Under the pieces are notes generated by a model that saw nothing but the letters and a program-made list of their open reading frames with translations, did not search any database and was not told the origin of the DNA. DNA of 64,000 nucleotides, from contig NZ_WXUB01000002.1 in assembly GCF_011799805.1 (NCBI RefSeq), positions 186,001 through 250,000 on the forward strand. The letters run 5' to 3'. Of the stretch, positions 9,295 through 18,470 are shown in pieces. Numbering within the stretch: position 1 is the first letter of the stretch; every line of letters begins with the position of its first letter. This DNA comes from Maribellus sediminis (GTDB taxonomy: Bacteria > Bacteroidota > Bacteroidia > Bacteroidales > Prolixibacteraceae). The position numbers were made by a program, and so were the translations under genes.

Positions 9295-10317
9295 ATGAAA
9301 GAAAAGATTTTTACTTTAATTATCGCTTTAGTTGTTGGTATTGGTATTTCAGCCAATGCTCAGCTCAATATGGGTACCGGAGTTCCTTGGGGAAGTCTGG
9401 GGGCAGGAGAACCACTTGTTTTGAACGAAGACTTTAGCGGATTCACCTTTTATCATTCGGATAGTACTACCGATATGGGAAACAGTAATAACTATTACGA
9501 TACTGATGGTACAACCGTTATATACGGTTATAAAAATGACACAACGGAGACACCCATTCTCGGTTCTACATCCGGTAAGATTAAATACTATTTCGACCAG
9601 TGTGCTTTTGCACCAGAATGGAAGACTGCCTGGGCTTTTAAAGATGGTGGCGGCCAAACAGCTAACGTTAGCAATGGTTTTGTTGAGATAAGCAGGGATT
9701 ACGGTGCATCGGGTGAATACCTGCCAACAGTGCGTGGTAGCTTTGTTGTTGATTTGAGAGAATTGGAATTTGTTGAAGTAATTCAATGGACGCATTCGAG
9801 TTGTGGAGGAAACAAGCGTGGCGTAATGCTCGAATTCTCGTTGGATGACGGAAACTCGTGGGATACCTTGAGGTATCAACCTGCAGGGGGACTTTGGGGA
9901 TATAGTTTTACCAAAGATGTAATGACGCTTGAAAAAACTTCCAACGGTTATAACTGCCAGCCGTCTGCCTATGGAATGACGTGGGAAGATGGCATCTATG
10001 CTGAGAATGTGATGCTGCGTTTTGGTGAGGCTGGAGGTCAGGTTCCTCGTATTCACGACTTAAAAGTATATGGTACGTACACACCACCTACATCAGTTAA
10101 TGTAGTAGATAAAGAGGAGTTGAAAATCTATAGCTTCAACAAAAAAATTCGAATTTCAGAACCTGCTGATGTACGTGTTTATTCCATTATGGGAAATTTG
10201 ATTAAACACGCTGTTAACACCAATTCCATCCAAATGAATGATGTGCCCAATGGTATCTACCTGGTAAAGGCAAAAAATCTTAATAGTGAGGCCGTTTCGA
10301 AAGTATTAATACGATAA
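9295..10317 (+). CDS. T9SS-exported protein of unknown function (paralogue 1)
   Basis: A 340-residue secreted protein with a signal peptide (cleavage near NAQ, residue 23) and a type A T9SS C-terminal sorting domain from about 265 (VRVYSIMGNL, GIYLVKA, basic end). The central domain is beta-rich and shares NEDFSGF, CAFAPEW, QWTHSS.GGNKRGVM and DTLRYQPAG motifs with the next gene, so the two are tandem duplicates. No catalytic signature was recognised; the fold looks like a beta-sandwich. Position directly before susC suggests a surface pectin-binding or processing role, which is inference. Confidence 0.8.
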   Translation: MKEKIFTLIIALVVGIGISANAQLNMGTGVPWGSLGAGEPLVLNEDFSGFTFYHSDSTTDMGNSNNYYDTDGTTVIYGYKNDTTETPILGSTSGKIKYYFDQCAFAPEWKTAWAFKDGGGQTANVSNGFVEISRDYGASGEYLPTVRGSFVVDLRELEFVEVIQWTHSSCGGNKRGVMLEFSLDDGNSWDTLRYQPAGGLWGYSFTKDVMTLEKTSNGYNCQPSAYGMTWEDGIYAENVMLRFGEAGGQVPRIHDLKVYGTYTPPTSVNVVDKEELKIYSFNKKIRISEPADVRVYSIMGNLIKHAVNTNSIQMNDVPNGIYLVKAKNLNSEAVSKVLIR

Positions 10318-10326
10318 ATAGAAAAT

Positions 10327-11367
10327 ATGAAAGCAAAGATTTTTACGTTAATGATTGCTTTAATAACTGGAATTGGTTTTTCAGCTAATGCACAGAATTT
10401 TGGGACTGGTGTTCCATGGGGGACAAACGGATTGGGAGGAAGTCCGCTGGTATTAAATGAGGATTTTAGTGGCTTCCCATTTTTTCATACCGATGAAAAT
10501 CCAGGCCAGGGGAACAGTGAAAACAGCCTTGATGGTGAGACTGTAATTTATGGGTATAAAGATACAACTTCAGAAGTCCCCATATTAGGATCTGCTTCAG
10601 GGAAGATAAGCTACACATTTCGTCAATGCGCTTTTGCACCCGAATGGACAGTTTCTGCAGTACCTGAAACAGGTGGTTCGCAAACTCTAAATGTTAGTAA
10701 CGGTTTTGTTGAAATAAGCCGTTTCGATACAGTTTACTCCGAGGTACCTACTGCCGAAGGATATTTCATTGTGGATTTACGTCAACTGGAATTTGTGGAA
10801 GGTATTCAGTGGACCCATTCAAGTACCGGAGGAAATAAACGTGGAGTAATGTGTGAAATTAGTTTTGATGACGGGACAACATGGGATACCTTGCGATACC
10901 AACCAGCTGGAAATTTATGGGGCTACAGTTTTACCAAAGATTTTTCAATGGGAGATCCGGCACCAAAAACATACAATACCTTCAATTGCCAGCCTTCAGC
11001 TAATGGGATGACTTGGGAAGAACTTATTCTTGCAGAGAATGTAATGCTGCGTTTTATTGATGCCAGGCCCCTGGAAGGTTTAAGTGGAACCATTCAAACT
11101 GCCCGTATTCACGATTTGAAAGTTTATGCCGATTTGCCTACTTCAGCGAACATTATCGAACAGGATGAATTGAAAATTTACACGGCAAATAAAACTATTC
11201 ATATTTCCGAACAGGCAAAAGTAGCAGTATACAATATTTCAGGAGCCCTGGTACGCCAAGCTAATTTCACCAACACAGTTTCGATGAACGACATGCCAAA
11301 CGGAATTTATTTGGTAAAAGCCCAGACCGAAAAATTAATCAGAACTGCAAAAGTTATCGTACACTAA
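10327..11367 (+). CDS. T9SS-exported protein of unknown function (paralogue 2)
   Basis: A 346-residue tandem paralogue of the preceding gene, separated by 9 bp. It has a matching signal peptide (MKAKIFTLMIALITGIGFSA), the same VPWG...LVLNEDFSGF opening, conserved Cys in QCAFAPEW and NCQPSA, and a T9SS sorting domain from about 270. The pair differ mainly in loop insertions, for example an extra segment around 270-275 here. No enzyme motif was found. It should be co-exported with its partner to the cell surface or medium. Confidence 0.8.
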   Translation: MKAKIFTLMIALITGIGFSANAQNFGTGVPWGTNGLGGSPLVLNEDFSGFPFFHTDENPGQGNSENSLDGETVIYGYKDTTSEVPILGSASGKISYTFRQCAFAPEWTVSAVPETGGSQTLNVSNGFVEISRFDTVYSEVPTAEGYFIVDLRQLEFVEGIQWTHSSTGGNKRGVMCEISFDDGTTWDTLRYQPAGNLWGYSFTKDFSMGDPAPKTYNTFNCQPSANGMTWEELILAENVMLRFIDARPLEGLSGTIQTARIHDLKVYADLPTSANIIEQDELKIYTANKTIHISEQAKVAVYNISGALVRQANFTNTVSMNDMPNGIYLVKAQTEKLIRTAKVIVH

Positions 11368-11389
11368 TCAGCTATAAATATTGCTGATT
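11366..11389 (+). repeat. Inverted repeat before susC
   Basis: AATCAGC (11366-11372) and GCTGATT (11383-11389) form a 7-bp perfect stem with a 10-nt AT-rich loop. It overlaps the stop codon of the second paralogue and lies 34 bp before susC. There is no T tract, so an mRNA-processing or stability hairpin is more likely than a terminator. Confidence 0.4.
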
Positions 11390-11423
11390 GATATAAACCA
11401 ATAACATGATAAATCTATAGGCA

Positions 11424-14400
11424 ATGAGTAAAAACAGAACGAATCAAATCACGAAACAAATTTCGGGAACAATTCCCCAAAGGGTCATTGTCCTGATAGC
11501 TTTTATTGTGCAGTTGTTTGCCGTTTCAGTGGCGTTCGGGCAGAACCAAATTATGGTTAGCGGTAAGGTTACCGACAATAATGGCGAACCAATGGTGGGT
11601 GTAAACATCATTGTAAAAAACACGCTAAAAGGAACAGTAAGCGATATTGATGGAAACTACACTTTGTCGGTTGCTTCAACCGATACCTTGCAGGTTTCCT
11701 TTATTGGTTTCGTTCAGCAGTTTGTACCTGTAAAAGGGCGAACCTCAATAGATATTGCGCTGGAAGAGGCAACAACTGACCTCGATGAAGTTGTTGTAGT
11801 GGGGTATGGCGAAGTTAAACGGGCCAACCTGTTAGGATCTATCTCCAGTATTTCTGCTGATGAAATCGAGGATATTCCTGCTGTGAGTATGACCAACCTT
11901 TTAGAAGGACGAATGGCAGGTGTATCTGTTTCTCCAGCGCAACCAACTGGTAACCCGGGTGCTTCAACAAGGGTAACCATTCGAACTGAGACAACTTTTG
12001 GTAACTCGGGAGAAGGAGCAAAAGATCCTTCTCCGCTATATATCGTTGACGGTTTCGAGGTTTCACAGGAAGAATTTGATATTCTAGACCCTTCTGAGAT
12101 TGAAAGTTATTCGGTGCTGAAAGATGCTTCGGCCTCGGTCTATGGTAGTAAAGGAGCCAATGGTGTAATCCTTGTTAAAACAAAGCGTGGAAAAGAAGGT
12201 AAACTTCGTGTAAGTTATTCAGGGAGTGTGGGAGTCAGCGATGCAACCACTCAAACCGAAATGTTAAGTGCTTACGATCACGCGCGTATGATCAATGCAC
12301 GCTATCGCGACGATACTACAGCACTAATCAGTTCTGCGGAAATGGCTGATATGAAGAATCAGAATTTTCAGTGGTTGGATGAAGCCTGGCAAAAATCCAT
12401 GGTTACACGTCATACCGTTAATATTTCAGGGGGTAGCAAAGCTGTAAAATATTTTGCCGGAGGTACCTACATGTACACCGAAGGTAACTTTCCCGAAATG
12501 GGAGTTGGTAAATTTTCTTATCGTCTTGGAATTGACGCCAATATTACCGATCAATTAAAGGCTTCGGCAACTATTTCAATCGATAGCCGCGATTTCAAGC
12601 GTCCGTACATTTCCGGTGTTGGGTCAAATACCCTCGAAGACCTGTTTCAGCAGTTGTTGCAGGCACCAAAATGGACTCCGGCGTACATCGACGGTTACCC
12701 GGTTTCTAACAACCTTGACTTTAATCCTCTGTACTTGTTTGAGACCAACAGTTACAAACAGTCAGTTGATAAAGGACATACACTTAATTTAAATTTATCG
12801 TACGATTTCGAAAGGGTAAAAGGCTTAAGAGCTTCAGTTAGGTATAGCCGAAGAGAGGGACACAGTTATGCAAAAGATTACCTCGTTCCCTATACACTTT
12901 ATCAATTCAAACCACTTGGAAACGGGTATAAATATATATTGAGTAATGAAATTGAAGAGGTAGTTACCATACAAAACAATAACCGGATATCGGAAACATA
13001 CGGATACAACGAAAATTACCAGTTGAATGCCAGCTTAAATTATACCCGTACTTTTGGAAAGCACGATGTGGCTGCATTTTTTACGTACGAGCAGTCTGAA
13101 GGCAGGTCAAACGATTTTAGGGCAGTTGGTGAAAATATTGAAGTCTTTGGTCTGGAAAATCAAAATGCTTTTCAAACCAAAACTACTAGTGGTGGAATGT
13201 ACGAAAGTGGAGATATTGGAGCTGTATTTCGTTTGAATTATTCGTACGCTAACAAATACCTGTTCGAATCAGCCACGCGTTACGAAACCACAACCAAATT
13301 TGCGCCCGGAGAAAGGGAAGGAATTTTCCCGTCCGGATCAGTGGGTTGGGTGATCTCTGAAGAAAATTTTATGAAAGATAATGTTAGTGCCATCAACTTT
13401 ATGAAATTAAGATTCTCCATAGGTTTGACTGGCTATGCTTCGGTTTCTCCGTACGAATATGAATTGCAATATGCATTGAAAACCAGCAACGATCGTTACC
13501 TGTTCGGAGGTGATTCACCGGTTGGAGGTATTGGCATTGGAGGAAAAACCGATGTGGTAAGTTCCGGTGTAAGTTGGGAGAAATCATTGATGCACAACCT
13601 TGGGCTCGACATGAAATTCTTTAACAATAAGCTAGGACTCTCATTCGATGCCTACTATACTTATCAGTACGATATCCTTGACAAACGTACGGTAGAATTC
13701 CCCGAGACTGCCGGATTAGGTGTGATGCCGGGGGAAAACCTTGGCCGTCTCGAAGCCTGGGGGTACGACATGTCGATCAATTACCACGGAAGGATTACAG
13801 ATGACATTTATTTTGATATAACCGGAATTTTCAACTATGGTACAAACCGTATTATCGAACGTCCAACTGAGTATATTCCCGATGATTTCAGGTATCCGAT
13901 CGGTCAAAGTACAATGGCGGCTGGACGTGAAGAAGGATTTATTTCTAACGGAATCATTCGCACCCAGGAACAACTTGATGCTTTAAATGCACAATGGCAG
14001 CAATTGTGGGGTCACGATTACATGATTGAGGGTCGACCTGTAAGTTTGGGAGCCCTGATTTTTGAAGATATTGGTCGTCCGGGTAACACCGGCGCCGGTG
14101 AGCCAAGAACCGTTTTCGAACCAGATGGTGTAATTAACGAATACGACAAAAAATATGTTGAACGTGTGGGCGATGAATTAAGCTGGAAACACATGCTGCC
14201 AACCAGCATCAATATTGGTGGAGGATGGAAAGATCTGAAAATTACAACGCTGTGGACCATGGAATACGGTATTCGCAACCAGGCCGTCGATAAACTGGCA
14301 AGGACAGTACCTACAACCAGTGAAAACTCGCCGGCTTTCTGGAGCGATTTTTGGACTCCGGAAACTCCCAATGCAGCTTACCCAAGTCCATATTATGCAA

Positions 14401-14654
14401 GTTCCGACCAATGGGTGTCAACTTTCTGGATGAAAGATGTTTACCAGTTAAGGTTGAGGACCTTGAACATTTCTTACAGCATTCCAAAAGAACTGTCGAA
14501 AAAATGGGGTGTTCCCGAATTGCGCGTCTACTTTGTAGGAACCAACTTATGGTCACCCATTCAGACGTTTGATTATAAGGAAGATGCGATCGCAAGGTAC
14601 AACACCTATCCTCTGCTTAAAACTTTTAGTTTTGGCTTAAGCTTTAAAATATAG
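11424..14654 (+). CDS. susC: SusC/RagA-type TonB-dependent outer-membrane transporter (first pair)
   Basis: A 1076-residue SusC-family receptor. Order: signal peptide ending near FGQ (residue 39), carboxypeptidase-regulatory-like domain (VSGKVTDNNGEPMVGVN, about 44-125), a TonB-box-like DEVVVVGYGEVKR, a plug domain (PLYIVDGFEV, ASVYGSKGANGVILV) and a 22-strand barrel ending in an aromatic-rich FGLSFKI. It works with the SusD lipoprotein encoded 45 bp downstream to import oligosaccharides across the outer membrane, powered by TonB. The surrounding lyases and GH140 indicate a pectin-derived ligand, possibly RG-II fragments. Confidence 0.97.
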   Translation: MSKNRTNQITKQISGTIPQRVIVLIAFIVQLFAVSVAFGQNQIMVSGKVTDNNGEPMVGVNIIVKNTLKGTVSDIDGNYTLSVASTDTLQVSFIGFVQQFVPVKGRTSIDIALEEATTDLDEVVVVGYGEVKRANLLGSISSISADEIEDIPAVSMTNLLEGRMAGVSVSPAQPTGNPGASTRVTIRTETTFGNSGEGAKDPSPLYIVDGFEVSQEEFDILDPSEIESYSVLKDASASVYGSKGANGVILVKTKRGKEGKLRVSYSGSVGVSDATTQTEMLSAYDHARMINARYRDDTTALISSAEMADMKNQNFQWLDEAWQKSMVTRHTVNISGGSKAVKYFAGGTYMYTEGNFPEMGVGKFSYRLGIDANITDQLKASATISIDSRDFKRPYISGVGSNTLEDLFQQLLQAPKWTPAYIDGYPVSNNLDFNPLYLFETNSYKQSVDKGHTLNLNLSYDFERVKGLRASVRYSRREGHSYAKDYLVPYTLYQFKPLGNGYKYILSNEIEEVVTIQNNNRISETYGYNENYQLNASLNYTRTFGKHDVAAFFTYEQSEGRSNDFRAVGENIEVFGLENQNAFQTKTTSGGMYESGDIGAVFRLNYSYANKYLFESATRYETTTKFAPGEREGIFPSGSVGWVISEENFMKDNVSAINFMKLRFSIGLTGYASVSPYEYELQYALKTSNDRYLFGGDSPVGGIGIGGKTDVVSSGVSWEKSLMHNLGLDMKFFNNKLGLSFDAYYTYQYDILDKRTVEFPETAGLGVMPGENLGRLEAWGYDMSINYHGRITDDIYFDITGIFNYGTNRIIERPTEYIPDDFRYPIGQSTMAAGREEGFISNGIIRTQEQLDALNAQWQQLWGHDYMIEGRPVSLGALIFEDIGRPGNTGAGEPRTVFEPDGVINEYDKKYVERVGDELSWKHMLPTSINIGGGWKDLKITTLWTMEYGIRNQAVDKLARTVPTTSENSPAFWSDFWTPETPNAAYPSPYYASSDQWVSTFWMKDVYQLRLRTLNISYSIPKELSKKWGVPELRVYFVGTNLWSPIQTFDYKEDAIARYNTYPLLKTFSFGLSFKI

Positions 14655-14699
14655 AAAGTAAAAGGAAAGTAATTAAAGAACATTTTAAAATTGAAAAAG

Positions 14700-16544
14700 A
14701 TGAAAATCAAAATACAACATACGAATTCACTTCCTTTGGCTTTAGTTATTCTGGTTTTAATGCTGGTATTTCCGTCATGTCAGGATGTGTTAGATAAAAG
14801 AGACCTTAACGTTCTAAGCGAGGAGATTTGGAACGACGAGGATCAGGCAACATTGTACGTTAATAACTTGTATAACGATAACATGCCAAAAACTTATTTT
14901 GGCACCAACAGTCAATTAAGCGACGAAACCTATTCAGCTGATCTTCAATATGGTGACTTGTTATACGGATTCAAAACTCCAAGTGATATCAACTCAGTTA
15001 CCGTAATGCACAAAGATAAATATGCGCTGATTCGCAGAATCAATATTGCACTAGAAGGTTTGGATGGATCGAACCTCAGTACTGAGGTGAAAGCACCTCT
15101 TCGCGGTCAGGCTTTGTTTTTCAGAGCATGGCGAAACTGGGAAATGGTACGTTTATATGGCGGCATTCCAATTATTAATACAGTTCAGGATCCTTATACC
15201 GAGGATTTGAACGTAGCAAGGAGCACAACTGCTGCTTCAATTGATGCTATTGTTGCTGATTTAGACGAAGCAATAACTTTGTTGCCCACCGACTGGACTT
15301 TCGATAACGATAAAGGCCGGATTACCCGTGGTGCAGCTGCAGCCTTTAAAGGCCGGATTCTGCTGAACTGGGCAAGTCCGTTATTCAATAGAAATAACGT
15401 TCAGAGTCGCTGGCAAAGAGCTTATAATGCCAACCTGGAGGCTCTGAGTATTTTAGCTCAACAGAATATTCCAGGTGCATTGTACCCCGATTATTCCGGA
15501 ATTTTTACTTCTGATGTTACCTCAAATCCTGAGGCGATTATTTACCGTCGTTTTAGTTTGAGTGCAGGAACGGCTTACACGCAAGGGTGGGAAAACAGTG
15601 TGCGTCCTCCTTCAGGTGGTGGAAATGGCGGATACACCCCAACCTGGCAGTTGATTGAAGCTTTCCCGATGGCGAACGGTAAACTCACCCACGAAGAAGG
15701 TTCAGGATACGATTCGACATATTTCTGGCAAAATCGTGATCCACGCTTATATGCTACCATCGCTTATAATGGAGACCAATGGGAAATGAGTGGCCGCGAC
15801 CAGGTAAATGTATGGACATTCAGAAACACCAAAGAACTAAACCGTGTACCAAGTTCGGGCTTTTACAATAAGAAGGCGACTGATCCAACAATCGCTCGCG
15901 AAGATATCAATCAGACCAGCACATCCTGGATTGAACTGAGATATGCCGAAGTGTTACTGAATTTTGCCGAATGTGCCAACGAATTGGGAAAAACAGCCGA
16001 GGCGCTCGAAAAAGTAAGAGCTATTCGAGAGCGCGCTGGCATCGAAGCCGCTGACGGAAGTTACGGTATCGATAATTCAGTTTCAAAAGAGGTGCTAAGG
16101 CAAATTATTATGATAGAAAGACAAGTGGAATTTGCTTTCGAAAATAAACGCTACTGGGATATTCGCCGTAGATTGATGTTCCGTGAGGACCTTGGCGAGT
16201 ATGTGAAAAAGCTTAACGGTACAATGAGAACGGGATTTACCTATCGTACCATTGGTGCCTGGGGTCGTGAAATAACCGACGAATCGTCGCCTTATTACGG
16301 ACAGTTACGTATTGATGAGGCATTGGCCAAAGGTGATCTCAATCTGGATGATATTGAAAGTTCGGGTAAGTATTTTTCACAAACCGAGAAAGTGCTTGAC
16401 GTTTACTTGGGAAGCAATCAAACCATAAATTACCTGGAACTCTACGACTTTTTTGCCATACCGACATCCATGATAGAAAAAAGTCCTGCCGTAGAACAGA
16501 CAGCAGGATGGCTGAACGGTACATTTGATCCGCTGGCTGAATAA
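14700..16544 (+). CDS. susD: SusD/RagB-type surface glycan-binding lipoprotein (first pair)
   Basis: A 614-residue SusD family lipoprotein. The signal peptide ends in a lipobox (LVFPSC, Cys at about 27 from the ATG). The ATG at 14700 is preferred over an in-frame TTG at 14691. Typical SusD features: an early EEIWNDEDQATLYVNNLY segment, the TPR-like RGQALFFRAW...MVRLYGGIP helix region, ELRYAEVLLNFAECANELG, and FAFENKRYWDIRRR near the C-terminus. It caps the SusC barrel of the preceding gene and binds the glycan on the cell surface. Confidence 0.96.
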   Translation: MKIKIQHTNSLPLALVILVLMLVFPSCQDVLDKRDLNVLSEEIWNDEDQATLYVNNLYNDNMPKTYFGTNSQLSDETYSADLQYGDLLYGFKTPSDINSVTVMHKDKYALIRRINIALEGLDGSNLSTEVKAPLRGQALFFRAWRNWEMVRLYGGIPIINTVQDPYTEDLNVARSTTAASIDAIVADLDEAITLLPTDWTFDNDKGRITRGAAAAFKGRILLNWASPLFNRNNVQSRWQRAYNANLEALSILAQQNIPGALYPDYSGIFTSDVTSNPEAIIYRRFSLSAGTAYTQGWENSVRPPSGGGNGGYTPTWQLIEAFPMANGKLTHEEGSGYDSTYFWQNRDPRLYATIAYNGDQWEMSGRDQVNVWTFRNTKELNRVPSSGFYNKKATDPTIAREDINQTSTSWIELRYAEVLLNFAECANELGKTAEALEKVRAIRERAGIEAADGSYGIDNSVSKEVLRQIIMIERQVEFAFENKRYWDIRRRLMFREDLGEYVKKLNGTMRTGFTYRTIGAWGREITDESSPYYGQLRIDEALAKGDLNLDDIESSGKYFSQTEKVLDVYLGSNQTINYLELYDFFAIPTSMIEKSPAVEQTAGWLNGTFDPLAE

Positions 16545-16570
16545 ATATTTATTTAAAAGATAGTAAAGCA

Positions 16571-18364
16571 ATGAATTGGATGTATCGGTTTTTGGGAGCA
16601 AGTTTATTATTGGTTACCGTCTTGTTTACTTCGGCTCAGCAAGTCGCTTTCCCGGGCGCCGAAGGATATGGACGTTTTGCATCCGGAGGCCGTGGAAATG
16701 GCTCCACCGGCCGCGTTGTTGAAGTAACCAATCTTGAGGATGATCTCACTAATCCACCGGAAGGAAGTTTAAGGTGGGCTTTTAAACAGGCAATAGAAAT
16801 AGTGCAGAATCCGATATTGGGGCCAATTGAAACTCCAATGCCGCTTACAATTGTATTTCGGGTTGGGGGTGTTATCAATTTGAAAGGAGAATTACGCGTA
16901 CAACGAAACAATATGACCATTGCGGGACAAACAGCTCCGAGCGATGGGATTTGTATACGTGGAGCGACGGTTAATTTTTCGGGCTCAAAAAATGTAATTG
17001 TCCGATATATGCGTTTTCGCCCTGGCGACGAACTGGGAGAAGAAACATCTGCTTTCAGAATCGAAAACGGTGAAAATTTCATTATTGATCATTGCTCAAT
17101 GAGTTGGGCAATTGAAGAAACTACGCACTTTTCGAGTAATAAAAACACAAGTGTTCAGTGGTGTATCATCAGCGAATCGCTTTACAATTCCGTCCATAAA
17201 AAGGGAGAACGGGGTTATGCCACACAGTGGGGAGGAGAATATGCCAGTTATCATCATAACCTGTTAGCACATCATAATTCACGCATGCCACGCATCAATG
17301 GTTCAAATAAAAACGATATAGAAGCACTGGTAGATTACCGCAACAATGTGAATTACAACTGGGGCAGTACGGGCGCTTTTTATGGCGGCGAATGGGAGGA
17401 AACAAACGGTCAGGGATTTTGCCATACCAATGTAGTGAACAACTACTTCATTCCCGGACCGGCTACACCTTCGTCACCAATTTTTGCTCGCCCTTCTTAT
17501 AAACGTTCCGCCACGCAGGTGGATGGTTATGCAGCCTGGTATTTCAACGGAAACGTGATGGAAGGAAACAGCAATATGACAAGTGATAACTGGCTTGGTG
17601 TTGATGGCTCAAACATTCCGGGAGGAAAAGACAGTATACACAGCGAATTTGAATTCGTAAAATCCGATGGCGTGTTGGAAGATTATGAGGCGTACACCGA
17701 ATCAGCCGAAAATGCACTGGAATCGGTGTTGAAATCGGTTGGTGCCATTCTTCCTCAGCGCGATACCATCGATGCCCGGGTTATTGCCGAATTAAAAGGC
17801 GAAATTCCGGTGGTGAGGTATAAACACATCACTGACGATAATCAGATCACACCTAAAAAAGGTACTTCATCGGGCATAATCGATACACAAGCAAATCTGG
17901 TACCTGAAGATCAGCAAGACTCGGTAAGTGCCTGGGATGTCTATTCCGAATCATCCGATGCTCCTGTAGATACCGATCACGATGGAATGCCGGATATATG
18001 GGAAATGGAAAATGGACTAAATCCTGAAGACATTACGGATGGAAGGTTAATTGCCGAGAACGGATATAGTAATCTGGAGAATTATTTGAATGGTCTGACC
18101 TTGACAGTCGAGATAAATGATATTTATGAAAATTCAGGCTTAATAATCTTCCCCAATCCCGCGGCGGACGTCATTCAATTGAGCTCTGACAAAATCATTC
18201 AAAAGATCGAGATTTACGCTTTGAATGGCAGCTTGATAAAGTTGGTTGACCAAAGCAGCGGTATTACTGAGATTAATGTACAAGCTATTCCTGCCGGGAT
18301 GTATGTTTTAAAAGCGAAAACAACCAATAAACAGGAATACATTCGGAAACTGATAAGAAAGTAA
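16571..18364 (+). CDS. PL1-type pectate lyase with T9SS sorting domain
   Basis: A 597-residue right-handed parallel beta-helix lyase of the Bacteroidota PL1 type. A signal peptide ending near AQQ is followed by AFPGAEGYGRFASGGRG, then TIAGQTAPSDGICIRG, DHCSMSWAIEE (likely calcium site) and HHNSRMPRINGS, which carries the probable catalytic Arg of the RxP motif. A calcium-loop motif DTDHDGMPDIWE lies near residue 470. Residues about 520-597 are a type A T9SS domain (IIFPNPA, IYALNGS, GMYVLKA). It should cut de-esterified homogalacturonan by beta-elimination outside the cell. The gene follows susD by 26 bp. Confidence 0.9.
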   Translation: MNWMYRFLGASLLLVTVLFTSAQQVAFPGAEGYGRFASGGRGNGSTGRVVEVTNLEDDLTNPPEGSLRWAFKQAIEIVQNPILGPIETPMPLTIVFRVGGVINLKGELRVQRNNMTIAGQTAPSDGICIRGATVNFSGSKNVIVRYMRFRPGDELGEETSAFRIENGENFIIDHCSMSWAIEETTHFSSNKNTSVQWCIISESLYNSVHKKGERGYATQWGGEYASYHHNLLAHHNSRMPRINGSNKNDIEALVDYRNNVNYNWGSTGAFYGGEWEETNGQGFCHTNVVNNYFIPGPATPSSPIFARPSYKRSATQVDGYAAWYFNGNVMEGNSNMTSDNWLGVDGSNIPGGKDSIHSEFEFVKSDGVLEDYEAYTESAENALESVLKSVGAILPQRDTIDARVIAELKGEIPVVRYKHITDDNQITPKKGTSSGIIDTQANLVPEDQQDSVSAWDVYSESSDAPVDTDHDGMPDIWEMENGLNPEDITDGRLIAENGYSNLENYLNGLTLTVEINDIYENSGLIIFPNPAADVIQLSSDKIIQKIEIYALNGSLIKLVDQSSGITEINVQAIPAGMYVLKAKTTNKQEYIRKLIRK

Positions 18365-18470
18365 TTAGAGTTAAAAAATTTGATCTGGCTTGATTCAGAT
18401 TGAACACAGTTGAGGAAACAAATTTAGTGAGAACAGAGATATTTGGCTTAATAGAGAAGAAGATAGTATT

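Noticed and set aside
9349-10056. A 235-codon antisense frame
   Set aside because: It is antisense to the first T9SS paralogue, whose signal peptide, sorting domain and conserved tandem copy show that the + strand is coding.
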